Part shown: positions 1-6,037 of the stretch, piece after piece
Position numbering within the stretch: position 1 is the stretch's first letter
Layout of the letters: the number at the start of each line of letters is the position of its first letter
Assembly (NCBI GenBank): GCA_018500005.2
Contig: JAHBAP020000519.1
Coordinates: 1-13,001 of the forward strand
DNA from: Mycobacterium sp.
Lineage (GTDB): Bacteria > Actinomycetota > Actinomycetes > Mycobacteriales > Mycobacteriaceae
Direction of reading: 5' to 3'
Length of the DNA: 13,001 nucleotides
Position numbers and translations under genes: made by a program
Notes under the pieces: model-generated
What the model was told of the DNA's origin: nothing
Database searches by the model: none
The model's input: only the letters and a program-made list of their open reading frames with translations

Positions 1-289
1 GGACTATCGCTACTTCCCCGAGCCGGATCTGCCGCCGCTGCGCCTGACCGACGAGTGGATCGCGGACCGGCAGGGCGAGCTGCCCGAGCTGCCCGACGCG
101 GGAGCGGGAGTAGTCGCGCTGTTCTCGGCAGGCAACGGCGTTCCAGAGCTACCACTCGCAGCGGGCAGCGAGGTGCCGCTGCTGCCCGTGGCCGCAGGGG
201 CCGGAGCGGTAACGGCCGCCGGAGGCTTAGGTGTAGCCGCGGGCATCGCGCCTGTCACGGGCGCAGACGAATACGGGGGAGGGGAGTAG
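1..289 (+). pseudogene. 3'-truncated gatB-like fragment (Asp/Glu-tRNA amidotransferase subunit B)
   Basis: The frame is open from the window edge (codons begin at base 2). It starts with [13 protein letters not shown], which I recognise as the conserved signature near the end of the GatB catalytic domain, followed by a GatB-like stretch to about base 100 (ending ELPELPDA). After that the reading frame loses all GatB character: it runs antisense to the low-complexity tail of the minus-strand MPT63-like gene and stops at 287-289. GatB normally continues for well over 100 residues here (helical and YqeY-like tail domain), so the 3' part is missing. GatB with GatA and GatC converts misacylated Glu-tRNA(Gln) or Asp-tRNA(Asn). 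A product lacking the tail would probably not support tRNA-dependent amidation. The upstream part is outside the window, so I cannot tell whether this is a decayed second copy or the only one. Confidence 0.55.
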
Positions 290-771
290 TTGGTGGAGGG
301 CCCACTCGCTGCCGGTGGTGGCTGCACCCACATCGCGGCGTCATGACCATTGGAGCTGTAGACAACGCTGTTCGGGGCCTGGCCTACGACGTCGAAATAC
401 AACTTGCCCGTGGTGCTGCCGCCCGCGGGAAGGGCAGAGGGGTTCACCCCGTTGGCCGTGGGAACCGGCCACAACACCGGGTAGTTGTCGGCGTCGGCTC
501 GCGCGGCGAACCCGGGCACCACCGGGATGCCCCCGCCGACCGGAGCCGCGGTGGCCGTCGCCTCCCACAACGTCCCCGCCGCCTGGAACGGGATCGAATC
601 TGCACTGGGCTGCAGACCGGTGACCGTCCACATCTGGCCGCCTCCGACATCGGCCTGCGCACCGAGGGTGGTCTGAGTGCCGTCGTCGGCCACAGCGGCC
701 GGGGCCCAGACGCACGCCCCAACGGCACCGAACGCGAACAAACCGAGTCGCAATGCAGTCGACGTCTTCAT
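10..771 (-). CDS. Secreted MPT63-like (DUF1942) protein with low-complexity C-terminal tail
   Basis: The 253-aa product starts with a typical signal peptide (residues 1-28: Lys near the start, hydrophobic core, Ala-rich end before DDG). Residues about 30-150 match the mycobacterial secreted antigen MPT63 fold family: LWEATATA, an NYPVLWPV segment, a [11 protein letters not shown] segment and a closing AAMWVQP resemble MPT63 blocks. MPT63 is a small secreted immunoglobulin-like beta-sandwich protein of unknown function. Unlike MPT63 (about 160 aa), this one adds roughly 100 residues rich in Pro, Ala, Ser and Gly with near-repeats of GSSGT-LPA. The last 30 or so residues are encoded antisense to the gatB fragment and look like read-through into foreign sequence, so the native C-terminus may be lost. 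A GGAAGG sits about 12 nt upstream of the ATG (769-771). Confidence 0.8.
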   Translation of the reverse strand: MKTSTALRLGLFAFGAVGACVWAPAAVADDGTQTTLGAQADVGGGQMWTVTGLQPSADSIPFQAAGTLWEATATAAPVGGGIPVVPGFAARADADNYPVLWPVPTANGVNPSALPAGGSTTGKLYFDVVGQAPNSVVYSSNGHDAAMWVQPPPAASGPSTNYSPPPYSSAPVTGAMPAATPKPPAAVTAPAPAATGSSGTSLPAASGSSGTPLPAENSATTPAPASGSSGSSPCRSAIHSSVRRSGGRSGSGK

Positions 772-857
772 CGTTGAGCGAACCTTCCATGACGGGCCTC
801 AACCGGCAGTTCCAGCGGCAGGGGAGTTCGCCCGACGGCCCCCCAGCACGAGCATGA

Positions 858-1043
858 AGCTACCAGTTGACGCCCCGGCTAACGGCCAATAAGCGGTGGC
901 AGGTCGTAATTTCGAGTGATGAGTGGATCCGCGGCAATGACCGGATCGAGCGGGTGCTCGCCGATCCGGAGCAGCGAATCCGCGTTGAGGAGATCGTGGC
1001 GCTGATGCGGGTCGAGGACGAGGCCGAGGCGGGGTCAGAGTAG
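858..1043 (+). pseudogene. Remnant of an unidentified coding sequence (3' end only)
   Basis: This lies in the 335-nt gap between the MPT63-like gene and the hypothetical gene at 1107. The frame is open from a stop at 855-857 to TAG at 1041-1043 and ends with protein-like sequence: WQVVISSDEWIRGNDRIERV, then LADPEQRIRVEEIVALM, then an acidic tail. The charge pattern looks like an amphipathic helical C-terminus, and third positions are G/C-rich in the later half. There is no convincing start codon or Shine-Dalgarno; only a TTG at 867 or an internal ATG near the end would serve. I read it as the tail of a gene whose 5' part is gone, possibly a small DNA-binding or antitoxin-like protein, but I do not recognise the family. 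The rest of the gap shows nothing I can name. Confidence 0.3.
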
Positions 1044-1106
1044 CGGTTTGGTCTCCTACCTGTCGTTGCCGCTTACGATCCCTCCCATGCACCGGGGACC
1101 CCGCAG

Positions 1107-1976
1107 GTGAGCCGTCGCTCCGGCCTGCCGTGGGCGCCGACGTCGCTGCCGACGCTGCGCCGGCAGTGGTGCGACGTCCTCGCCGAGGGCATTGAGCGGC
1201 TGCGCGGGCAGACCGGCGATGAGGAGCTCGCCGCCCACGCCGAGGCGGACGTGGCCGACCTGGACAAGTCGCAGCTCTATTGGGTGAGCCGAGACATGAC
1301 CGATCTGGCGACGTCGGCGGCGGAGAGCCTGCCGGAGTGGTCGCCGGCCGCGGCGATCCCCGAACCGTTCGGGCTGCTGGCGTGGGCCAAGCCCGCCGGG
1401 GTGTTCGACTGGCCGGTCCCCGGTGCCGCCGAGCGGATTCCGATGCCGGTGGACGCGCTCTGCTGGGGCATTCGCGACGGGGGAGTGGCGGTCAGCTGCG
1501 CCTTCCGCACCGACCGCATCGCCGACAAGCTCAACCCCGGGCTGGCGCGGCTGCCGCCGCTGTCGCACCCGGTCGGGGTGTGGGACCTTGAGGAGCCCGT
1601 CGTCCACCGCCTCGAGGGCGGAAAGGTGGCGCCGCTGGCGGTGTTGGGATCGGCCTGGCTGCTGATGGGGCAGCGGCGCATCGTCGAGACCCGCACCATC
1701 GGCGGGGCCGGCGGTGGCGAAACCGCTGGGGCGCTGCGGGATTCACCGGCGGTCAGCCTCATCGAGCTGCGCCGCCCCGACCGTGACGGGCGCGACGGCG
1801 GCGGCGAGGGCGGGCAGCGGCGGCGCTCCGACAAACGCTGGTGGGTGAGCGGGCACTGGCGCGATGCCCGCGTGGGACCAAAGCGTGCATTGCGCCGCCC
1901 GGTGTGGATCAGCCCCTACGTGAAGGGCGATTCTGAAGCTGAACTGTCAGAAAGAGTGACGGTGTGGCGGAGGTGA
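1107..1976 (+). CDS. Hypothetical actinobacterial protein with WWVxGHWR C-terminal motif
   Basis: The product is 289 aa, starts with GTG and ends at TGA. I do not know its function. No signal peptide or membrane segment is visible. The N-terminal third is Leu/Ala/Asp/Glu-rich and helical-looking. The middle (about 85-190) has a compact domain rich in Trp and Gly. The C-terminus carries RWWVSGHWR, then RRPVWISPYVKG and a final VWRR, a pattern I associate with uncharacterised actinobacterial proteins, often on accessory DNA, that end in a Trp/His/Arg-rich segment. A Gly/Arg-rich low-complexity linker (about 225-240) precedes it. The start is uncertain: the AGG next to the GTG is too close to be an ideal ribosome-binding site, and there is no in-frame ATG nearby. 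It stands alone between the remnant upstream and convergent genes downstream. Confidence 0.7.
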   Translation: MSRRSGLPWAPTSLPTLRRQWCDVLAEGIERLRGQTGDEELAAHAEADVADLDKSQLYWVSRDMTDLATSAAESLPEWSPAAAIPEPFGLLAWAKPAGVFDWPVPGAAERIPMPVDALCWGIRDGGVAVSCAFRTDRIADKLNPGLARLPPLSHPVGVWDLEEPVVHRLEGGKVAPLAVLGSAWLLMGQRRIVETRTIGGAGGGETAGALRDSPAVSLIELRRPDRDGRDGGGEGGQRRRSDKRWWVSGHWRDARVGPKRALRRPVWISPYVKGDSEAELSERVTVWRR

Positions 1977-2053
1977 GATGCGTTGCGGTGGAGCGTCTTG
2001 CTGCCGTCGTCGTCTCATCGAAGGTTCGTTGGTAAGTACCGCCTGAGCGGCAT

Positions 2054-2137
2054 CTAGATGGCGTTCCTGGTGACGTTCGTCGCGGCGATGTTGATGGTTT
2101 CGCTGAACCATTTCCGGCCTTCTACGGTCACTGACAT
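2054..2137 (-). CDS. Very short overlapping frame, 27 aa
   Basis: This ATG lies inside the last codons of the 149-aa gene upstream on the same strand (overlap 2128-2137) and the frame runs to TAG at 2054-2056. The product, MSVTVEGRKWFSETINIAAT plus seven residues, has plausible composition, but it is too short to judge. It could be a coupled micro-protein, or the original in-frame end of the upstream gene displaced by a frameshift. No family is recognised. Confidence 0.2.
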   Translation of the reverse strand: MSVTVEGRKWFSETINIAATNVTRNAI

Positions 2138-2577
2138 TTCATCGGCGTGAATGCCTCAGGCAACACCTGTATGTCGACGTATCTCTCATCCGCATCACGG
2201 AGACAGAACGTCGCCCAAGGTTGCCCGGTGGGCGTGGATCTCATCTTCAGGAGGATCACATCGCCGGAGATACCTACCGTCGAGCCGTCGGGCAGGGACA
2301 GCATCGACTCGACCGGTACGAAGACGGCCCCAGTCGCGGCGGCCGCTTCGCGCATCGTCAGGTCGCGTTGATGTAAAACCCAGGCGAGGAGAAACACCGG
2401 ATCGAGTCCCAATTCGTGAGCGACGTATCCGCATGCCATTTTGGTCGAGGGCATCGACGGGATGCAGTCGTGAACCCGTGCGACGCCTTGATCGGCCGAA
2501 ACCGGCCAATCGGCTGGCCATTGCAGCGAACCTCGCACGCGTACCGAGCCGTCTCGCAGTTCGACAAAGGGTTCCAT
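2128..2577 (-). CDS. Hypothetical protein, 149 aa
   Basis: The ATG-started frame has coding-like composition, but I cannot assign a family. Visible parts are an N-terminal beta-like stretch (MEPFVELRDGSVRVRG), a central hydrophobic helix (LGLDPVFLLAWVLHQ) followed by LTMREAAAATGAVF, which resembles a helix-turn-helix-like pair of helices, and a C-terminal half of alternating hydrophobic strands (GDVILLKMRS, WATFCLRD, YVDIQVLPEAF). No signal peptide is present. It lies 39 nt downstream of the 74-aa gene on the same strand, so the two probably form one transcript reading away from the Clp N-domain gene. No good Shine-Dalgarno precedes the ATG, which could mean translation depends on the upstream gene or that the start is misplaced. 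Confidence 0.55.
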   Translation of the reverse strand: MEPFVELRDGSVRVRGSLQWPADWPVSADQGVARVHDCIPSMPSTKMACGYVAHELGLDPVFLLAWVLHQRDLTMREAAAATGAVFVPVESMLSLPDGSTVGISGDVILLKMRSTPTGQPWATFCLRDADERYVDIQVLPEAFTPMKCQ

Positions 2578-2616
2578 CAGGTCACTTTCGTTGGTCCGTG
2601 TTGCGGGACTACTCGG

Positions 2617-2841
2617 TCAGGGTTCGTGCTCCCAACCTGTTCTATTGAGTTGACGAGCAAGGCCGGCCCCGACGTTGGCCACGTTGTGGAGCCGCGCGAG
2701 TGAGTCCGACGGCCAGTGTCTGAGCGGCGGTAAGGTCAAGATGAAGTTGAGTATCGTGTCGCGCACCTCGCGATCAGGTGTGCGCTCGGCAATGGCAGCC
2801 AGTAACGCCTGGAGAGCCGCGTCGCCGGGGGTCGACAACAT
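2617..2841 (-). CDS. Small hypothetical protein, 74 aa
   Basis: The short ATG-started frame encodes a mostly helical protein: an N-terminal Ala/Leu helix (ALQALLAAIAERTPD), then VRDTILNFILTLPPL and LARLHNVANVGAGLARQL. No cysteine clusters, signal peptide or membrane helix is seen. It is the first gene of a two-gene minus-strand unit with the 149-aa frame. It is divergent from the Clp N-domain gene, with a 243-nt gap that should hold both promoters; I could not pick out convincing -10/-35 boxes there. The function is unknown, and the size and GC-rich context leave some chance that it is not translated. Confidence 0.45.
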   Translation of the reverse strand: MLSTPGDAALQALLAAIAERTPDREVRDTILNFILTLPPLRHWPSDSLARLHNVANVGAGLARQLNRTGWEHEP

Positions 2842-3084
2842 CGTCGGGATTCACAGGCGGCACCGTAGCCGTCGGCACCGACAGGTCTCTTGCGTGCATG
2901 CTCGCTCCCGCTCTCATGCGCTGGGTTTCGGCTGGGTCCGGCAATGGCGTCAGCGCCGGGGTTGGGCGAAGGGCTCATCAGGCCGGAGGGTCGACGGCAT
3001 TCATGGCGGCCGTTCGTTGTCGGTCCCGTGCCCTAGATTGCCGAATTCAAACGCAGCGTGTGGTTTCACGGACGGGGGTCTGAC

Positions 3085-3648
3085 GTGTGGCAGATGTATA
3101 CCGACGATGCGCGCCGGGTGAGGTCGGTTGCGCCGAGGCACGCCAAGCGGCTGCACCGCGACGCCGTCGGCATCGAGCATCTGTTACTCGCCCTCATCGA
3201 GTACGGCCGCGGTCCCGTTGAAGAGGCTTTCTTCGCCATCGGCATCACGCCCGGCGAGGTCGCGGCTCAGCTCGAATCGCGAGGAGAGAACGCCTGGGAC
3301 CCTACGGCCGGCGCAGAACCGATCGAGCTTCCCTACACGCCCGGCGCAAGTCACGCATTGGGACTGATCTTGGACGAGAAGCGTCGCCTCGGCCATGACT
3401 ACATCGGTTCTGAGCACATACTTCTGGCGGTGCTCCGACAGCTCGATAATGCGTGGGCCGAACCGGAACCGGCCAGTGAACTTCTCGAAAGACTCGGAGT
3501 GGATTTAGGAGGATTGCGCAAAGAACTTCTCTCCCGAATCCCGGCCGAATATGACCGACCGCTTTCAACGCAGACCGATACCATCCGTCGACTCGGAGTG
3601 TCTCCATTTATGGATTGGTTGGGTCCCGAGGTGACCGGCCAACAGTGA
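3085..3648 (+). CDS. Stand-alone double Clp N-domain protein (ClpC-type N-terminal repeats, no ATPase)
   Basis: The 187-aa product has two Clp N repeats. The first opens with MYTDDARRV and continues with the GIEHLLLALIEYG core. The second contains SHALGLILDEKRRLGHDYIG then SEHILLAVL, exactly the pattern of the ClpC/ClpA N-terminal domain. There are no Walker motifs, so this is not a chaperone ATPase. Such proteins may bind substrates or adaptors, or compete at the ClpC N-domain; here that is inference. I chose GTG at 3085 because it places MWQMYTDD at the position where ClpC starts (MFERFTD type) and a GGGGG run lies about 7 nt upstream. The GTG at 3058 would add nine residues with no homologous counterpart. 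Two tiny frames follow on the same strand. Confidence 0.85.
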   Translation: MWQMYTDDARRVRSVAPRHAKRLHRDAVGIEHLLLALIEYGRGPVEEAFFAIGITPGEVAAQLESRGENAWDPTAGAEPIELPYTPGASHALGLILDEKRRLGHDYIGSEHILLAVLRQLDNAWAEPEPASELLERLGVDLGGLRKELLSRIPAEYDRPLSTQTDTIRRLGVSPFMDWLGPEVTGQQ

Positions 3649-3692
3649 CTTGAAAAGATATTGTTGTCGGCACCTGGGAGCAGGATGGGGGC

Positions 3693-3851
3693 ATGGAGGC
3701 AGGCGAACACTGGCAGGCGTGGCTGGACCGTTACGGAGCCGATTACGACACCGGTGAGCAGCGTCGGGCGGCCTATCGCGATTTCAAGGCAAACCTCGCC
3801 CGCCTGACGGAGATGTTCTCTCGTGGCGACGAGGGCTCCCCAGCGACGTGA
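3693..3851 (+). CDS. Small hypothetical protein, 52 aa
   Basis: The ATG-started frame encodes a charged, probably all-helical protein: MEAGEHWQAWLDRYGADYD, then a GEQRRAAYRDFKANLARL helix ending in MFSRGDEGSPAT. The sequence GGGAGCAGG lies about 9-16 nt upstream and can serve as ribosome-binding site. It begins 44 nt after the Clp N-domain gene, so it is probably co-transcribed with it. Its stop overlaps the next short frame by GTGA. I do not recognise a family. The even charge distribution and aromatic spacing make it more convincing than a random frame. Confidence 0.45.
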   Translation: MEAGEHWQAWLDRYGADYDTGEQRRAAYRDFKANLARLTEMFSRGDEGSPAT

Positions 3852-3955
3852 TCTCGTTCGGAATGGAGAACCCCGTTCACCGGGCCGCGATCGACTGGCT
3901 CGCTGTTGATCCCGATGGAAACCGGATCACCCTCAAGCGTCGACGTCGCCGCTGA
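3848..3955 (+). CDS. Very short overlapping frame, 35 aa
   Basis: A GTG overlaps the TGA of the preceding 52-aa frame (GTGA) and opens a 35-codon frame whose product begins MISFGMENPVHRAAIDWLAV and ends in a run of arginines. The four-base overlap is the usual coupling arrangement in this window, which is the main argument for it. The product is too short for any family call and may equally be the tail of a decayed gene. Confidence 0.3.
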   Translation: MISFGMENPVHRAAIDWLAVDPDGNRITLKRRRRR

Positions 3956-4032
3956 ATCAGATCGCGAAGGGCCGGGGGTTGTTCGGCCTTCTTGTCGTCC
4001 CATGTCGGCGGGGCCTGCTACGTTGCGTGCGA

Positions 4033-4737
4033 ATGACAGGCGCGGGATCGGGGCATGGGTTGGCTGACTCACTGAGCTACACGGAATGGCGCCAGCGCTG
4101 GCCTGGGTTCATCGTCGCGAAGGACACCGAGACCGCGGTCGTCCACCTGGAGCGTTACTACGCGGAGCTCGGAGACGGCCAGCCCTGCTACACCGGGTCG
4201 CGCTTCGAGTCGGTGGCCGCGCTGAATACCGACCCCGACACGCTTGGCCCTGCGGACTTTGTGGCTGTGTCGATGCTCAGCGTCAAGGTTCGGGCGCAGG
4301 CGGCGCTGCGGCTTCTGAGCCGCGACGCTGCGGAGATCAGCCGCCTGCTCGCCCAGATTCCGGCTGACGTGGACATTGTCGACGCGGAGCCGACGTTGCT
4401 GCGGGGCGACTCCCCGGCCGGACAACTCTGGGCACTTCTGCGCGGGGGCCGCGACGGACTCGGCCGCACGACGACGAGCAAGCTGCTGGCCGTAAAACGT
4501 CCTCGGCTGCTGCCGATCTGGGACAGCTTCGTCGAAGAGGCCACCGGCTTGGACACCAACGGCAATTGGGAGAAGTTCCGGTACGTCTTGACCGACGACG
4601 ACCGCGCCGTGTGGGACTGGCTTAGCGGTTTGCGGGCGGAGGTGCCGGCGGTTCCTGCCATGGTCTCGGAGTTGCGGATTCTCGACGTTCTGCTGTGGAT
4701 GTCGGTGGAAGCCCCGCTGCCCGAGCCGCTCACCTGA
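4033..4737 (+). CDS. DUF6308 family protein
   Basis: The 234-aa product matches my memory of the actinobacterial DUF6308 family. It has an N-terminal YYAELGDGQPCYTGSRFE segment, then DFVAVSMLSVKVRAQAALRL, an acidic VDIVDAEP stretch, a GRTTTSKLLAVKRPRLLPIW block and a C-terminal LRILDVLLWM helix. The function of the family is unknown to me. The KLLAxKRPRLLPIWD region resembles a helix-hairpin-helix-like DNA-contact element, which is inference. I took ATG 4033 as start; a TTG at 3979 next to GGGGG would add 18 residues that look like non-conserved lead-in. The next gene, 49 nt downstream on the same strand, encodes a nuclease-fold-like protein, so the two may act together. Confidence 0.7.
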   Translation: MTGAGSGHGLADSLSYTEWRQRWPGFIVAKDTETAVVHLERYYAELGDGQPCYTGSRFESVAALNTDPDTLGPADFVAVSMLSVKVRAQAALRLLSRDAAEISRLLAQIPADVDIVDAEPTLLRGDSPAGQLWALLRGGRDGLGRTTTSKLLAVKRPRLLPIWDSFVEEATGLDTNGNWEKFRYVLTDDDRAVWDWLSGLRAEVPAVPAMVSELRILDVLLWMSVEAPLPEPLT

Positions 4738-4786
4738 TGAGCTGCCAACCAAAGACGTCCCACCCCCAAGCGATCAAGGCTCGGCG

Positions 4787-5392
4787 ATGACTCGCCTGAA
4801 CCAACAGGAGTTCTACGCCTGGGCGTACGGCGACCTGTTTACCAACACCACCCGCGGAGTGCTTGCTGAGTACATCGTGGCCGCAGCGCTCGGCCTTCAC
4901 GAGACGAAGCGCGTGGCGTGGAACCAATACGACCTCGAGATCGACGGTGCCGAGATCGACGGCGCCGAGACTGACCGTGTCGGAATAGAGGTGAAATCGG
5001 CTGCTTACGTGCAGTCGTGGGAGCAAACGCGGAGTTCAAAGATCGTGTTCAGCGTCCGCCGCGCGCAGGGCTGGGACGAGCGCACCAACACCCGTTCGGA
5101 CAGTGCGACGCGAAGCGCCAAGGTGTACGTCTTCTGCCTGCTCGAGGGGAAGGACAAAGACAGCATCGACCCGCTCGACACCGCGCACTGGACGTTTTAT
5201 GTGCTGCCCACCAGCCAGCTCGACCGACACGTTTCGACCCACAAGACGATTGGGCTCAATCGGCTGGAAGAGATCGGTGCCCGCCCGCGCAAATACGGCG
5301 AGCTGAAGGCCGCCATTGATGAGGCGGCAGCGTTTAGACCGGAGGATGATTCGCTGCCCGCCTCGCCGGAACCCAATCCAATGGCTGAGTGA
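4787..5392 (+). CDS. PD-(D/E)XK-like protein of unknown role
   Basis: The product is 201 aa. Residues 19-30 (TNTTRGVLAEYI) form a helix with a conserved-looking Glu28. Then come WNQYDLEIDG with Asp49 and GIEVKSAAYVQSWEQ with Glu68-Val-Lys70. The order Glu, Asp, then Glu-x-Lys on a beta strand is the arrangement of PD-(D/E)XK nucleases. A later segment (RSAKVYVFCLLEG, WTFYVLPTSQL) fits the remaining core strands. I recognise close relatives only as uncharacterised actinobacterial proteins. A 15-bp in-frame tandem duplication (4937-4951 and 4952-4966, giving IDGAEIDGAE) lies between Asp49 and Glu68 and may lengthen the loop next to the active site. It follows the DUF6308 gene by 49 nt. The substrate, DNA or otherwise, cannot be read from sequence. 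Confidence 0.65.
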   Translation: MTRLNQQEFYAWAYGDLFTNTTRGVLAEYIVAAALGLHETKRVAWNQYDLEIDGAEIDGAETDRVGIEVKSAAYVQSWEQTRSSKIVFSVRRAQGWDERTNTRSDSATRSAKVYVFCLLEGKDKDSIDPLDTAHWTFYVLPTSQLDRHVSTHKTIGLNRLEEIGARPRKYGELKAAIDEAAAFRPEDDSLPASPEPNPMAE

Positions 5393-5411
5393 AAGCGCTG
5401 TAGCCGCCTTG

Positions 5412-5871
5412 CTAGTTGCGGACCCAGACTCCGCCGCCGCAGATGACCGGGATGCCGTCGGGTGTCTGGGCTGCGAGTTCGAATCCCTCGGTGCACGACG
5501 ATCCCAGCGGCCGCGTCCCGATCACCGGGATTGAGCGAATCCACGTTCCTGCGCTGCCCTGTCCGGTGCATAAGAGAGTGTCACCGTGCGGCGGTCTGCC
5601 CGAAGACGAACCGCTGGGTGTTTGTGCAGGGCTGACCCAGGACGGCACCGCTCACCAGACCCGGGACGTCGTTGGACAGGCCGGTCATCGGCGTCGGGCA
5701 TTGGCCGGTCGTGGCTCCGATGGAGTTGATCTCGGCGTTGGAGCGGGGATCGCCGGAGTAGTCGAGTTGGTCGGTGCATCTCGTCGCTTGAGCCGGTGCC
5801 GACAAGAGTAGTGTCCCCGATCCGAGAGCCGCCCCCGTCAGCACGACTGAGATTGCAGTCCGTGTCCGCAT
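5412..5871 (-). pseudogene. Secreted Cys-containing protein, split by a one-base frameshift
   Basis: The gene begins with a clear signal peptide (MRTRTAISVVLTGAALGSG, then hydrophobic Leu-Leu-Leu, cleavage after APAQA). It continues as a mature secreted protein with Cys residues until TGA at 5581-5583 (96 codons). The downstream sequence in a second frame continues the same kind of protein without a break: GDTLLCTGQGSAGTW, then VIGTRPLGSSCTEGFE and PDGIPVICGGGVWVRN, ending in TAG at 5412-5414. Dropping one base near 5586 would join TNTQRFVFGQTAA directly to GDTLLC and give about 152 aa, the size of small secreted mycobacterial proteins with paired cysteines. It could be a true pseudogene or a base-call error. 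There is no slippery heptamer that would suggest programmed frameshifting. The family is otherwise unknown to me. Confidence 0.65.
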
Positions 5872-6005
5872 GGGCTCAATCTTGGCAAACGATGTTTCGG
5901 TGCAGTCGGGTTCTAACGAATCAGCAGCGTTTCCTTTCCTTCATTCTTTCAGTCGTGGCTACTCTCATACCTCCCGCGAGTCACTGAATAGCGTGAACTG
6001 CCCCG

Positions 6006-6022
6006 GGCTGCCAGTGGCAGCC
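6006..6022 (-). terminator. GC-rich hairpin after the integrase gene
   Basis: GGCTGCC and GGCAGCC form a perfect 7-bp stem with a 3-nt loop. The hairpin lies 16 nt beyond the integrase stop codon and upstream of the secreted-protein gene. No T-run follows on the minus strand, which is common for actinobacterial terminators, so termination is a guess from position and stem strength. Confidence 0.4.
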
Positions 6023-6037
6023 AGCCTTCCTCGACGG

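Noticed and set aside
55..777. Long plus-strand frame opposite the MPT63-like gene
   Set aside because: Arg/Gly-rich product typical of the antisense of a high-GC gene; the minus strand has a signal peptide and a recognisable domain.
4069..4769. Two long minus-strand frames opposite the DUF6308 gene
   Set aside because: Low-complexity Arg/Gln/Ser-rich products without start signals; the plus strand matches a known family.
5575..5600. Programmed frameshifting in the split secreted gene
   Set aside because: No slippery heptamer and no obvious downstream pseudoknot; mutation or sequencing error is simpler.
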